This document shows, one piece after another, positions 8,713-17,463 of a DNA stretch of 64,000 nucleotides; position 1 is the stretch's first letter, and each line of letters starts with the position of its first letter. The DNA is from Streptomyces cyaneochromogenes (GTDB lineage Bacteria; Actinomycetota; Actinomycetes; Streptomycetales; Streptomycetaceae). Location: contig NZ_CP034539.1 of NCBI RefSeq assembly GCF_003963535.1, positions 6,076,001-6,140,000 of the forward strand, given 5' to 3'. The notes under the pieces were generated by a model that was given only the letters and a program-made list of their open reading frames with translations, searched no databases and was not told where the DNA came from. The translations under genes were made by a program, and so were the position numbers.

Positions 8713-9486
8713 ATGACGGAACTCGACGCCCACGACAGGCACACCGGCGTGCCCGTCACCGTGGTGATGCCGACGTACAACGAGGCCGCGAACCTGTCGC
8801 GGATGGCCGAGCTGGTGCTGGGCCTGCCGATCGACGGGCTGCACCTGAAGATCGTCGACGACTCCAGCCCGGACGGCACCGGGCGGCTCGCCGAGGAACT
8901 GGCCGAGAAGTACAACGCCGACCAGCCCGCCGGGCGGCGCCGGATGAGCGTGCTGCACCGCACCGAGAAGGACGGGCTGGGGCGGGCGTACGTCGCGGGC
9001 ATGAGCGCCGCGCTGCGGGAGGGTGCCGCGTACGTCGTGCAGATGGACGCCGACGGCAGCCACCCGGCGGAGGCGGTGCCGCGGATGCTGGGGACCGCGG
9101 TGGCCTCCGGGGTGGGGCTGGTCGTCGGCAGCCGGTACGTCGAGGGGGGCTCGCTCGACGAGGACTGGGGCATGCACCGCGTCCTGCTCTCCCGGTTCGC
9201 CAACCGCTACGCCCGCACCGTGCTCGGCACGAAGATCCGGGACATCACGGCCGGCTTCAACCTGTGGTCGGCGGCGACCCTGCGGGACATCGACCTGGCC
9301 ACCCTGGACAGCGCCGGCTACAGCTTCCAGGTCGAGCTGAAGTACAAGGCCGTGCGGGCCGGGCACAGCGCCGTGGAGATCCCGATCCGCTTCGAGGAGC
9401 GGACGGAGGGCGTGTCGAAGATGACGCTCAGGACCCAGCTGGAGTCGGCGGTGGTGCCCATCCGGCTGCGTCTCAAGCACCGATGA
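8713..9486 (+). CDS. Dolichol-phosphate-mannose-synthase-like GT2
   Basis: A cytosolic or peripheral GT2 of 257 residues that transfers a nucleotide sugar (typically GDP-mannose) to polyprenyl phosphate. Visible motifs are VVMPTYNEAANL, VDDSSPDGTG, QMDADGSHP and the DPM-type GSRYVEGG. GFNLWSAATL follows, and FEERTEGVSKM near the end is the DPM-family C-terminal signature. There is no membrane-anchoring extension. The gene follows ugd by 29 bases, with GGGAGGGAAAG as ribosome site. It is likely the donor-lipid partner of the GT39-like protein. Confidence 0.88.
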   Translation: MTELDAHDRHTGVPVTVVMPTYNEAANLSRMAELVLGLPIDGLHLKIVDDSSPDGTGRLAEELAEKYNADQPAGRRRMSVLHRTEKDGLGRAYVAGMSAALREGAAYVVQMDADGSHPAEAVPRMLGTAVASGVGLVVGSRYVEGGSLDEDWGMHRVLLSRFANRYARTVLGTKIRDITAGFNLWSAATLRDIDLATLDSAGYSFQVELKYKAVRAGHSAVEIPIRFEERTEGVSKMTLRTQLESAVVPIRLRLKHR

Positions 9487-9503
9487 GGGTGGGGGAGTAC
9501 GGA

Positions 9504-9550
9504 TGAGCCGCGGCGGTGGTCGACTGCAGGTCGACCACCGCCGCGGCTCA
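9504..9550. terminator. Perfect 21-bp bidirectional hairpin
   Basis: Bases 9504-9524 pair perfectly with 9530-9550 around the 5-base loop TGCAG. It lies between the convergent DPM-like gene and the minus-strand gene at 9577 and can serve both. It is among the longest perfect stems in the window. Confidence 0.88.
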
Positions 9551-9576
9551 CCTGTTACGCGTGCTGCCGGTCGGTC

Positions 9577-10455
9577 CTACTCGTTGGCCGCCGCCGACGC
9601 CTGGGCCTCGCCCCGCCTGCGGATCTGGTTGAACGTGTAGTCCTTCAGGTTGTTGCTGGTCCGGTAGACCTCCGTGTCCTTGTTCGTCACGTCCTTGCCG
9701 CTGGTGAAGCCGGTGATGGTGAAGTAGGCGTAACGGCCGTAGGAGTTGGCGGTCATGAGGCAGACGGTGGAGTTGCAGAAGCCCTTGACGCCCTGGCCGG
9801 AGAGCGACCTGATGAAGTCCTTCTGGGGGTTCACCTTGCTCGCGGCCTTGGTGGCCTGCGCCTCGGTGTCGAAGACGGCCACGCCGACCGTCACCGCGGT
9901 GCCGCCGTCGAGGTAGGAGGCGCGCAGGAGACGGGTGCAGTCGTTGTCCGTGAGGATCTTCGGAAGCCCGCCCTTGGCCGCCGCGGAGCAGCTCTTCGTG
10001 TCGTCCGTCGGGCCCTTCTTGTAGACCGCCCCGCCTGCGGGCAGCTGCGTGCCCGGGAAGAGGATCTGCGCGCCGAGCGGGGCGGTGTCCTTGCTCTTGA
10101 CGGAGATGAAGTCCTTCGGGTCCAGCGGCGGCGGGGCACTCGTCGGAGCGAACGACGGTGCCCGCGAGGTGGAGCCCGGCAGGGCCGCCCCGGACTGTCC
10201 CGAAGTCGGGCTGTTGTCGTCGGAGTTGCTGTTCGCCGACACCACGGCGACGGCGACCGCGGTACCGACCGCGACGGTCGCCAGCGCGCCGCCGCCGATG
10301 AACAGCAGCCGGCGGCGCTTGTTGCGCGACTCGGAGGCCTCGGCGAGCGCGGCCCAGTCCGGGGTTTCGTCGGCGCCGCTGTTCCACGGCTGCTGGGAGT
10401 GCGGTTTCCAGGGATCCCACTGGGACTGGGGTCCCCCCTGCTGCCCATAGCTCAT
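9577..10455 (-). CDS. Single-pass membrane protein of unknown function
   Basis: About 292 residues from ATG 10455 (an alternative ATG three codons upstream, 10464). The N terminus is Gln/Pro/Trp-rich and cytosolic. A basic SRNKRRRLLF stretch precedes one transmembrane helix (~50-75). A Ser/Pro/Thr linker then leads to an exported domain with several Cys residues (SCSAAAKG, DNDCTRLL, GFCNSTVCLM) that could form disulphides. The core around LRASYLDGGTAVTVGVAVFD looks like a small alpha/beta fold. I do not recognise a named family. No clear Shine-Dalgarno sequence lies before either start, so a leaderless message is possible. Confidence 0.75.
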   Translation of the reverse strand: MSYGQQGGPQSQWDPWKPHSQQPWNSGADETPDWAALAEASESRNKRRRLLFIGGGALATVAVGTAVAVAVVSANSNSDDNSPTSGQSGAALPGSTSRAPSFAPTSAPPPLDPKDFISVKSKDTAPLGAQILFPGTQLPAGGAVYKKGPTDDTKSCSAAAKGGLPKILTDNDCTRLLRASYLDGGTAVTVGVAVFDTEAQATKAASKVNPQKDFIRSLSGQGVKGFCNSTVCLMTANSYGRYAYFTITGFTSGKDVTNKDTEVYRTSNNLKDYTFNQIRRRGEAQASAAANE

Positions 10456-10528
10456 GGGGCGCATCTTAGACGGGTCGCGGGTGTGCCGCTCCGCCCCAAG
10501 AGGCCCGTAGGCCCCTAGCGTTCAGTCG

Positions 10529-11863
10529 ATGAGCGAGCACAAAAGCGACATCTCCGGGTGGTTGGTACGACGGGCGACGTGGCATCTGTGGGTGGTGCTC
10601 GGGGCCGTGCTGGCGGCACCTGTGGTGCGTACGGCCCGTGTGACCTCGGACGGAGGGATGGACAACGCCATCGTCGTGCGGGCGGCCCGGGTCTGGCTGG
10701 CCGGGGGCTCGCCGTATGACGACTCCCACTTCCTCTATTTGCCGAGTGCGGTGCTGGCGGCGGCTCCGCAGGCGCTGGTTCCGCGGGGTGTGCTGGACGT
10801 GCTGGTGCCGGTGGCGGTGACCGGGTGTCTCGTGGGCGGCTGGGTGTGCGCCCTGCGGCTGCATGGTGTCCCCCTGCGCAGTCGCTTCGCGGCGCTCGGT
10901 CTGATCGGGCTCGCGGTCGGGTTCGCGCCGTTCGCCCACCTCGTGCTGCTGGGGAACTGGACGGCTACGGCCGTCCTCGCGCTGCCGTTGGGGCTGTTGC
11001 TGGCGGGGCGGGGGCGGTGGGTGGCCGCGGGGGCGGTGATCGGGGCGGCGCTCGCGTTGAAGCCGTTGTTGGCGCCGGTGGGGCTGCTGTTCGTGTTCGC
11101 GCGGCGGTGGCGGGGGCTGGCGGTGCTGGTCGGGGTGCCGGTGGTGGCGTCGGCGTCGGCGGCACTGCTGCTGCCGGACCCCGTGGGGTTCTTCACTCGC
11201 ACGCTGCCGTTCCTGGTGCGGGGCGGCGACGGGTTCGTGCGGATGTATGAGGCCTCGCCGGTCGCGGTGCTGCCGAGGGTGGGGGTGCCGGAGGTGGCGG
11301 CCGCGGGGGTTGCGTTGGTGGCGGCGGGGGTGGGTGTGGGGTGCGCGTATCGGCGGTGGCGGGGTGGGGGTGCGGGGGCGGGGCGCCCGGCGGAGACGGC
11401 GGCGATGCTGATGCTCTCGGCGTTCCTGGTGTCCCGGCCGTCGTACGACCACTATCTGCTGGTCGTCGTGCCGGTGCTGGTGGCGGGGGTGCCGGGGGAG
11501 GGGGCGGCGGTGGCGCGGGGGGCGTGGTTCTGGTTGGCGATGGTGCCGCAGGTTCCGGGGGTGAGCTGGCCCTATCTGGAGGCGGTACAGCGGCGGGCCT
11601 TCCTGGACGCGGTGACGTTGTGTGCTCTGGCAGCGACCGTGGCTGTGCGATGTGTCCGGTTCGGTGGGGTTTTCTCGCCCCCGCCGCCCCTACCCGTCCC
11701 TTCCTCCAGGGGCGCGGCCCCGTCGACCCCGTCAGGGGCTCCGCCCCTGAACCCCGCCGGCGGCTCCGCCCCCTGCCCCCCGGCCTCGCCCACCCGCCAC
11801 CCGACTCGGTCGGCCAAGGGGCTGGACTCGGGGGCGTCGGGGACGGGCGGGGTGGGGGAGTGA
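10529..11863 (+). CDS. GT87/DUF2029-like polytopic membrane protein
   Basis: A 444-residue protein with about nine to ten hydrophobic helices. The first loop has DNAIVVRAARVWLAGGSPYD, followed by a helix-rich body with ALKPLLAPVG and RPSYDHYLL. This resembles the actinobacterial GT87 (DUF2029) polyprenyl-dependent alpha-mannosyltransferases, so a role in lipoglycan or cell-wall glycan mannosylation is plausible. The last ~60 residues (from about 385) are Pro/Ser/Gly-rich low-complexity sequence. They are encoded by GC-rich repetitive DNA that looks like intergenic repeat captured into the reading frame. Confidence 0.7.
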   Translation: MSEHKSDISGWLVRRATWHLWVVLGAVLAAPVVRTARVTSDGGMDNAIVVRAARVWLAGGSPYDDSHFLYLPSAVLAAAPQALVPRGVLDVLVPVAVTGCLVGGWVCALRLHGVPLRSRFAALGLIGLAVGFAPFAHLVLLGNWTATAVLALPLGLLLAGRGRWVAAGAVIGAALALKPLLAPVGLLFVFARRWRGLAVLVGVPVVASASAALLLPDPVGFFTRTLPFLVRGGDGFVRMYEASPVAVLPRVGVPEVAAAGVALVAAGVGVGCAYRRWRGGGAGAGRPAETAAMLMLSAFLVSRPSYDHYLLVVVPVLVAGVPGEGAAVARGAWFWLAMVPQVPGVSWPYLEAVQRRAFLDAVTLCALAATVAVRCVRFGGVFSPPPPLPVPSSRGAAPSTPSGAPPLNPAGGSAPCPPASPTRHPTRSAKGLDSGASGTGGVGE

Positions 11864-11928
11864 TGGGAGGTGTCGGCTCGGAGGGAGAGGGCGCGGGGGC
11901 CTGGTGATGACGCCGGTCCGGGCGGTCT

Positions 11929-11968
11929 CAGCCCGTCCGGTGATTGAGGACGAGGCCGCTTCCGGGCC
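11929..11968 (+). repeat. Intergenic repeat family 2, copy A
   Basis: Core GAGGACGAGGCCG preceded by CAGCCCGTCCGG. A second copy lies at 53347-53384, and about four in five bases agree. The surrounding gap 11864-12228 has no gene; it holds this repeat, the rplM promoter and a leader of about 170 bases. Confidence 0.65.
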
Positions 11969-12019
11969 TGGGCGTCTACGCTGGGGCGAGACAGCAGGGG
12001 TACCCGCAGGCAACCCGTT

Positions 12020-12049
12020 TTGACCCGGCCGTGGCGCCGCAGGTATCCT
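12020..12049 (+). promoter_or_regulatory. Probable HrdB-type promoter of rplM-rpsI
   Basis: TTGACC (12020-12025) and TATCCT (12044-12049) are separated by 18 bases and match the housekeeping -35 TTGAC and -10 TAnnnT of Streptomyces. Transcription from about 12056 would give a leader of roughly 170 bases before the rplM GTG. The leader has several short complementary blocks, but I do not recognise a described L13 leader in it. Confidence 0.65.
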
Positions 12050-12228
12050 GCATGTTCGTTGTGTATTGGCTTGCTCATTCTCACGGGACGGGCCCTTACA
12101 CCGGTCCACCGGGCCGATGACCAGCGACCCCACGTACGCGGTATGCGTCGCCGCAGTGCGGTCCAGGCTGTCGTGATCGTTTCGGTGACCTTGTCAGGAC
12201 CATTCACTCGAAGCGAAGGCTACGAACC

Positions 12229-12672
12229 GTGCGTACGTACAGCCCCAAGCCCGGCGATGTGACGCGCCAGTGGCACGTCATTGACGCTCAGGACGTCGTC
12301 CTGGGCCGTCTCGCCAGCACCGCCGCCTCCATCCTGCGGGGCAAGCACAAGCCGATCTACGCCCCCCACGTCGACACCGGTGACTTCGTCATCATCATCA
12401 ACGCCGACAAGGTGCACCTGTCCGGCAACAAGCGGACCCAGAAGATGGCGTACCGCCACTCCGGCTACCCGGGTGGTCTGCGCTCCGTCCGTTACGACGA
12501 GCTCCTCGACAAGAACCCCGAGAAGGCCATCGAGAAGGCCGTCAAGGGCATGCTCCCCAAGAACACGCTGGGCCGTCAGATGCTCTCGAAGCTGAAGGTC
12601 TACAAGGGTGACCAGCACCCGCACGGCGCGCAGCAGCCGCAGCCGTACGAGATCACCCAGGTCGCGCAGTAA
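12229..12672 (+). CDS. rplM: 50S ribosomal protein L13
   Basis: L13, 147 residues. Family landmarks are WHVIDAQDVVLGRLAS, the KVHLSGNK loop and KMAYRHSGYPGGLR. KGMLPKNTLGRQMLSKLKVY follows, and the C terminus is HPHGAQQPQPYEI. The GTG start is set by the RTYSPKPGD N terminus common to actinobacteria. It is followed 42 bases later by rpsI, with which it should be cotranscribed. Confidence 0.97.
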   Translation: MRTYSPKPGDVTRQWHVIDAQDVVLGRLASTAASILRGKHKPIYAPHVDTGDFVIIINADKVHLSGNKRTQKMAYRHSGYPGGLRSVRYDELLDKNPEKAIEKAVKGMLPKNTLGRQMLSKLKVYKGDQHPHGAQQPQPYEITQVAQ

Positions 12673-12714
12673 GTCCGGCCACCCCCTAAGCCTGAAGAGA
12701 ATCTGAGGAGAATC

Positions 12715-13227
12715 GTGGCCGAGACCACTGCCGAGCAGCCGCTCGAAGAGCTTGACATCGACAGCTACACCACCGAGTCCGAGGTTCCGGTGGAGGGTGA
12801 GTACACCTCCGAGTCCCTCGCCTCGCGCTTCGGTGAGCCCCAGCCCGCCGCCGGTCTGGGTCGTCGTAAGAACGCCATTGCCCGCGTCCGGATCGTTCCG
12901 GGCACCGGCAAGTGGAAGATCAACGGTCGCACCCTTGAGGACTACTTCCCCAACAAGGTGCACCAGCAGGAAGTCAACGAGCCGTTCAAGGTTCTCGAGC
13001 TCGAGGGCCGCTACGACGTCATCGCCCGCATCGCCGGTGGCGGTGTCTCCGGTCAGGCCGGTGCGCTCCGTCTCGGTGTCGCCCGCGCGCTGAACGAGGC
13101 CGACGTCGACAACAACCGCGGCGCCCTGAAGAAGGCCGGCTTCCTCCGCCGCGACGACCGTGCGGTCGAGCGCAAGAAGGCCGGTCTGAAGAAGGCCCGC
13201 AAGGCCCCGCAGTACAGCAAGCGCTAA
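12715..13227 (+). CDS. rpsI: 30S ribosomal protein S9
   Basis: S9, 170 residues with GTG start and GAGGAGAA ribosome site. An acidic N-terminal extension of about 45 residues precedes the conserved body GRRKNAIARVRI, NGRTLEDYFP and GGGVSGQAGALRLGVARAL. The C terminus ends in the invariant YSKR that reaches the ribosomal P site. The extension is usual for actinobacteria. Confidence 0.97.
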   Translation: MAETTAEQPLEELDIDSYTTESEVPVEGEYTSESLASRFGEPQPAAGLGRRKNAIARVRIVPGTGKWKINGRTLEDYFPNKVHQQEVNEPFKVLELEGRYDVIARIAGGGVSGQAGALRLGVARALNEADVDNNRGALKKAGFLRRDDRAVERKKAGLKKARKAPQYSKR

Positions 13228-13260
13228 GCGCGAGCTGCCTCTGCTGGTACTCCGGTACTC

Positions 13261-13306
13261 CGAACGCCCCGGCGGCACGCCACAGTGCCGCCGGGGCGTT
13301 CGTTTT
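13261..13306 (+). terminator. Strong terminator after rpsI
   Basis: An 18-bp perfect stem (13261-13278 with 13285-13302), loop GCCACA, followed by TTTTAT. It ends the rplM-rpsI message before glmM. Confidence 0.9.
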
Positions 13307-13455
13307 ATCCCTGGGCTCGGGCGTATAACGGCACAAGACGTTCAAAGGCTTGTGTGATCCGATGCCCAGGCATGGAATGCCTGGAAGCGGGAGCCCCCGG
13401 CGGCAGATCGCGCGCCGGCTCCGCTTCCGGAACTGATGTTTCCTCAGGAGGACAA

Positions 13456-14814
13456 GTGGGACGACTCTTCGGCACGGACGGCGTGCGCGGCGTCGCCAAC
13501 GCGGATCTGACGGCCGAGATGGCGCTCGGTCTGTCCGTGGCGGCGGCTCACGTACTGGCCGAGGCGGGCACCTTCGAGGGCCACCGGCCGACGGCGGTGG
13601 TCGGGCGGGACCCGCGTGCGTCCGGGGAGTTCCTGGAGGCCGCCGTGGTCGCGGGCCTCGCGAGCGCCGGCGTGGACGTCCTGCGCGTCGGTGTGCTGCC
13701 GACGCCCGCGGTGGCGTTCCTCACCGGCTCGCTCGGCGCCGACCTCGGCGTCATGCTCTCCGCCAGCCACAACGCCATGCCCGACAACGGCATCAAGTTC
13801 TTCGCCCGCGGCGGCCACAAGCTCGCCGACGAGCTCGAGGACCGTATCGAGACCGTCTACGACGAGCACCGGCACGGTGAGCCGTGGGAGCGGCCGACGG
13901 GTGCTGCCGTCGGGCGGGTGCGGTCCTACGACCAGGGGTTCGAGGAGTACGTCGGTCACCTGCTCAGCGTCCTGCCCAACCGGCTGGACGGGGTGAAGAT
14001 CGTCCTGGACGAGGCGCACGGTGCCGCGGCGGGCGTCTCGCCGGAGGCCTTCGCGCGGGCCGGGGCCGAGGTCGTCACCATCGGGGCCGAGCCGGACGGA
14101 CTCAACATCAACGACGGCTGCGGGTCCACGCACATGGACAAGCTGAAGGCCGCCGTCGTCGAGCACGGGGCCGCGCTCGGTGTCGCGCACGACGGTGACG
14201 CCGACCGGTGCCTCGCCGTGGACCACACCGGCGAAGAGGTGGACGGCGACCAGATCCTGGCCGTACTCGCGCTGGCCATGCGGGAGCGGGGCGTGCTGCG
14301 GTCCGAGACCGTGGTGGCGACCGTGATGTCCAACCTCGGCTTCAAGCTGGCCATGGAGCGGGAGGGCATCGCGCTGGTGCAGACCGCGGTCGGGGACCGG
14401 TATGTGCTCGAGGAGATGAAGGAGCGCGGGTTCGCCCTGGGCGGCGAGCAGTCCGGGCACGTCATCGTCCTCGATCACGCCACGACCGGTGACGGTACGT
14501 TGACCGGGCTGCTGCTGGCGGCCCGTGTCGCGCAGACCGGTCGTACGCTCAAGGACCTCGCCTCGGTCATGGAGCGCCTGCCGCAGGTTCTGATCAATGT
14601 CCCGGACGTGGACAAGGGCCGGGTGAAGACCTCGGCCGACCTCGCCGCCGCTGTCGCCGAGGCGGAACGCGAACTGGGCTCGACGGGGCGGGTGTTGCTG
14701 CGGCCGTCGGGGACGGAACCGCTGGTGCGGGTGATGGTCGAGGCGGCCGACATCGATCAGGCCCGGTCCCTCGCGGGGCGCCTGGCCGACGCGGTGAAGT
14801 CCGCGCTGGGCTAG
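13456..14814 (+). CDS. glmM: Phosphoglucosamine mutase
   Basis: Interconverts glucosamine-6-phosphate and glucosamine-1-phosphate for UDP-GlcNAc and peptidoglycan synthesis. The 452-residue protein begins GRLFGTDGVRGVAN. It carries the phosphoserine loop LSASHNAMPDNG (active Ser104) and the Mg2+-binding DGDADR. Later come GGEQSGH in the sugar-binding region and RPSGTEPLVRVM at the phosphate-binding end. The GTG start at 13456 follows CAGGAGGA at 8 bases; an in-frame ATG far upstream runs through the rpsI terminator and is rejected. It works after GlmS (20072) in the same pathway. Confidence 0.97.
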   Translation: MGRLFGTDGVRGVANADLTAEMALGLSVAAAHVLAEAGTFEGHRPTAVVGRDPRASGEFLEAAVVAGLASAGVDVLRVGVLPTPAVAFLTGSLGADLGVMLSASHNAMPDNGIKFFARGGHKLADELEDRIETVYDEHRHGEPWERPTGAAVGRVRSYDQGFEEYVGHLLSVLPNRLDGVKIVLDEAHGAAAGVSPEAFARAGAEVVTIGAEPDGLNINDGCGSTHMDKLKAAVVEHGAALGVAHDGDADRCLAVDHTGEEVDGDQILAVLALAMRERGVLRSETVVATVMSNLGFKLAMEREGIALVQTAVGDRYVLEEMKERGFALGGEQSGHVIVLDHATTGDGTLTGLLLAARVAQTGRTLKDLASVMERLPQVLINVPDVDKGRVKTSADLAAAVAEAERELGSTGRVLLRPSGTEPLVRVMVEAADIDQARSLAGRLADAVKSALG

Positions 14815-14946
14815 TCACCAACGGCCGTCACTCGACGTACGTAACAAAGGGTGCGTGTCTGATAACTGATTGTTTGACTTTGGTCGAGGGGGGCTCCGCC
14901 CGGCGCCGCCCGGGCGCCCTGCCTCGACGAAAGCGAGAGACACAGT

Positions 14947-15471
14947 ATGAAGATCGTGAACACCACCCTGAAACGAGCGGTCGGTCCGGCCGTGGCCGCC
15001 GGTCTTCTCGTCACCGCGTTGGCCACCCCGGCCGCGGCCCAGACCCCCGGCTCCACCGTGTTCCGTCTCTTCGGCAGCGCCTACCTGAGCGCCCGTGCCG
15101 GCGTGGCGAACGAGGTGACGGCCACCGTCGACGGCGGCCGTCTGATCCTCACGGACACCAAGGGCCTCGCGGTGGGAGGGGGCTGCATCCGGCTGTCCCC
15201 CACCAGCGCCGACTGCGGCAGCGTCACCAGTACAGGCCGGCTCTCGGTCGGGCTGGGTGACGGGGACGACAGTTTCAAAGGGTCGACCATCTCGCTCCGC
15301 ACCCTGGTCGATGCCGGCCTCGGCAAGGACAACGTAGCGACCGGCTCCGGCGGCGACACGGTCGGTGTGAGTGACGGCGTCGGCAACGACACGGTGGACT
15401 GTGGCGCCGGCTCCGACCTGGTGTTCCGCGATGCCGGTGACACCATCGTGAACTGCGAACAGCGGTACTAG
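14947..15471 (+). CDS. Secreted protein with degenerate RTX-like repeats
   Basis: 174 residues with a clear Sec signal peptide ending near PAAAQ (~31). The C-terminal half has five GxGxD-type turns in series: GDGDDSF, GLGKDNV, GSGGDTV, GVGNDTV and GAGSDLV. They resemble the Ca2+-binding nonapeptides of hemolysin-type beta-rolls, at about 8-14 residue spacing. It ends CEQRY with paired Cys residues. It has no toxin or enzyme domain and a Sec rather than type I signal. The role is unknown; a small calcium-stabilised wall or matrix protein is conceivable. Confidence 0.8.
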   Translation: MKIVNTTLKRAVGPAVAAGLLVTALATPAAAQTPGSTVFRLFGSAYLSARAGVANEVTATVDGGRLILTDTKGLAVGGGCIRLSPTSADCGSVTSTGRLSVGLGDGDDSFKGSTISLRTLVDAGLGKDNVATGSGGDTVGVSDGVGNDTVDCGAGSDLVFRDAGDTIVNCEQRY

Positions 15472-15494
15472 CGGTCGCAGGTGCAGGAGCGGTA

Positions 15495-16442
15495 CTAGAC
15501 GCCGCTCGCCTTCGCCGTCCGCTCGCGCTGCCTGGCCCACAGCCACTTCTGGGCCAGTAGCGTGAGCGTACCCGCCAGCACGATGCCGAGCAGGTTGAGC
15601 AGGAGCTGTTCTGTGGAGCCCCAGGTCTGCTTGGTGTCGCCGTAGCTCAGGGCCACTGCCGCGTTGGCGGCGGCCGGGACCGTGGTCACGGAGATGGCCA
15701 CGCCCACCAGGAGGCCGGACTTGGCGGATGTGAGGGAGAGGGTGCCGGCGATGCCGGCCAGGACCGCGACGATGAACGAGAACTCGTCGGGGGCGTAGAC
15801 GAAGCCCGTGTTGGGGCGGTCGGCCGACAGGTCGGATTTGTGGAACAGGTCGAGCCAGTCCATGAACAGGCTGAAGCCGACCGTCACCGCCATGGCGATG
15901 GCGAAACCGGCGACGAGCGCGATCAGCGAGCGCAGGGCGAGCCGGGGAGCCCGCTGCACCAGGGCCGTGCTGAGCCCGGCCAGGGGGCCGAACTCCGGGC
16001 CGACGGCCATCGCGCCGACGATCAGGATCGCGTTGTCGAGCACGACACCGCAGGCCGCGATCATCGTGGCGAGCGTGATGAAGGCGACGTAGGTGACGGA
16101 GAGGGTCGACTCCTCGTGCGTGGCGTCCGCGAGGTGTTCCCACAGCACCGCGTCCGCGCCCTCGCCCGGGGCCTCCTCCTGGGCCTTGTCGGCCCGCTTC
16201 GAGAGGGACAGGTCGATGTTCTCGACGGCGATCGAGCCGGTCTCGTCCAGGTCCAACTGGCGTAGGGCGCCGATGAGTTCATCGCCCGCCTCGCGGGCCA
16301 CGTCGCACAGGACGACGTCCCCGGAAGGGTTGCGGGCGGCGCCCGGCAGGACGACGAGGTGCGTGGCGCCGGTCGTCTTCTCGATCAGGCGGACCACGTC
16401 GTCCGTCCGGTGGGTGGGCGTGATCAGGCGCAGATGCAGCAT
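15495..16442 (-). CDS. DUF389 membrane protein
   Basis: 315 residues. A small cytosolic alpha/beta N-terminal domain (LHLRLITPTHRTDDVVRLI) precedes about six transmembrane helices that begin near YVAFITLATMIAACGVVLD. AMAVGPEFGPLAGLSTALV is typical of the DUF389 (TIGR00341-like) family. The biochemical role of this family is not settled. The gene is convergent with the secreted protein to its left and lies 31 bases from coaA on the same strand, so the two may be cotranscribed. Confidence 0.88.
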   Translation of the reverse strand: MLHLRLITPTHRTDDVVRLIEKTTGATHLVVLPGAARNPSGDVVLCDVAREAGDELIGALRQLDLDETGSIAVENIDLSLSKRADKAQEEAPGEGADAVLWEHLADATHEESTLSVTYVAFITLATMIAACGVVLDNAILIVGAMAVGPEFGPLAGLSTALVQRAPRLALRSLIALVAGFAIAMAVTVGFSLFMDWLDLFHKSDLSADRPNTGFVYAPDEFSFIVAVLAGIAGTLSLTSAKSGLLVGVAISVTTVPAAANAAVALSYGDTKQTWGSTEQLLLNLLGIVLAGTLTLLAQKWLWARQRERTAKASGV

Positions 16443-16473
16443 GACGCCTTTCTAACAGGCCTGAGTTACGGCC

Positions 16474-17463
16474 CTACAGCTTGCGCAGGCTCAGCCGCTG
16501 CACCTTGTGGTCGGGGCCCTTGCGTACGACGAGGGTGGCTCGGCCGCGGGTGGGGGCGATGTTCTCCACCAGGTTGGGCTTGTTGATGGTGCGCCACATC
16601 GTGCGGGCGTAGTCGAGGGCCTCCTCCTCGGACACCTGGGTGTACTTGCGGAAGTACGAGGAGGGGTTCTGGAAGGCGGTCTCGCGCAGCCGCTTGAAGC
16701 GGTTGAGGTACCAGTGCTCGATGTCCTCGGTGCGGGCGTCGACGTACACGCTGAAGTCGAAGTAGTCGGCGAGGCCGACCCGGGTGCGGCCGTCCTTGCC
16801 GGGCAGGGCGGGCTGCAGGACGTTCAGGCCCTCGACGATCAGGATGTCGGGGCGGCGGACCGTGAGCTTCTTGTCCGGGACGATGTCGTAGATCAGGTGG
16901 GAGTAGACCGGGGCCGTGACCTCGTCCTTGCCCGCCTTGATGTCGGCCACGAAGCGGGTGAGCGCGCGGCGGTCGAACGACTCGGGGAAGCCCTTGCGCG
17001 ACATCAGGCCCCTGGCCTCCAGCTCCTTGGTGGGCAGGAGGAAGCCGTCCGTGGTGACCAGCTCGACGCGCGGGTGCTCGGGCCAGCGGGAGAGCAGGGC
17101 CTGCAGGAGACGGGCGACCGTGGACTTTCCCACGGCAACGGACCCGGCGACTCCTATGACGAACGGGGTGCCGGACTGGGAGCCCTGTTCGCCGAGGAAG
17201 GTGTTCAGCGCGCCTCTGAGGCCGTCGGTGGCGCCGACGTAGAGGTTCAGGAGGCGGGAGAGCGGGAGGTAGATGTCGCGGACCTCGTCGAGGTCGATGA
17301 CGTCGCCGAGGCCGCGCAGCTTCTCGACCTCCTCCGCGGTGAGCGGCAGCGGGGTCTTGTCGCGCAGCGCGCTCCACTCGGCGCGGGTGAGGTCGACGTA
17401 GGGAGTCGCCTCCGGCCGCTGCCGGTGGGCGCTCCGGGGCGTCGAGGAGACCGGAGAGATCAC
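16474..17463 (-). CDS. coaA: Pantothenate kinase, type I
   Basis: Phosphorylates pantothenate, the first committed step of coenzyme A synthesis. The 329-residue protein has the P-loop GVAGSVAVGKST, the TTDGFLLP segment and ILIVEGLNVLQ. DFSVYVDAR and the C-terminal NLVENIAPTRGRA also identify the bacterial CoaA family. Length fits. The ATG at 17463 is the first methionine of the conserved protein. Confidence 0.96.
   Translation of the reverse strand: MISPVSSTPRSAHRQRPEATPYVDLTRAEWSALRDKTPLPLTAEEVEKLRGLGDVIDLDEVRDIYLPLSRLLNLYVGATDGLRGALNTFLGEQGSQSGTPFVIGVAGSVAVGKSTVARLLQALLSRWPEHPRVELVTTDGFLLPTKELEARGLMSRKGFPESFDRRALTRFVADIKAGKDEVTAPVYSHLIYDIVPDKKLTVRRPDILIVEGLNVLQPALPGKDGRTRVGLADYFDFSVYVDARTEDIEHWYLNRFKRLRETAFQNPSSYFRKYTQVSEEEALDYARTMWRTINKPNLVENIAPTRGRATLVVRKGPDHKVQRLSLRKL

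Noticed and set aside
12056..12228. Described L13 autoregulatory leader before rplM
   Set aside because: The leader is long enough, but I cannot match it to a known L13-binding structure.
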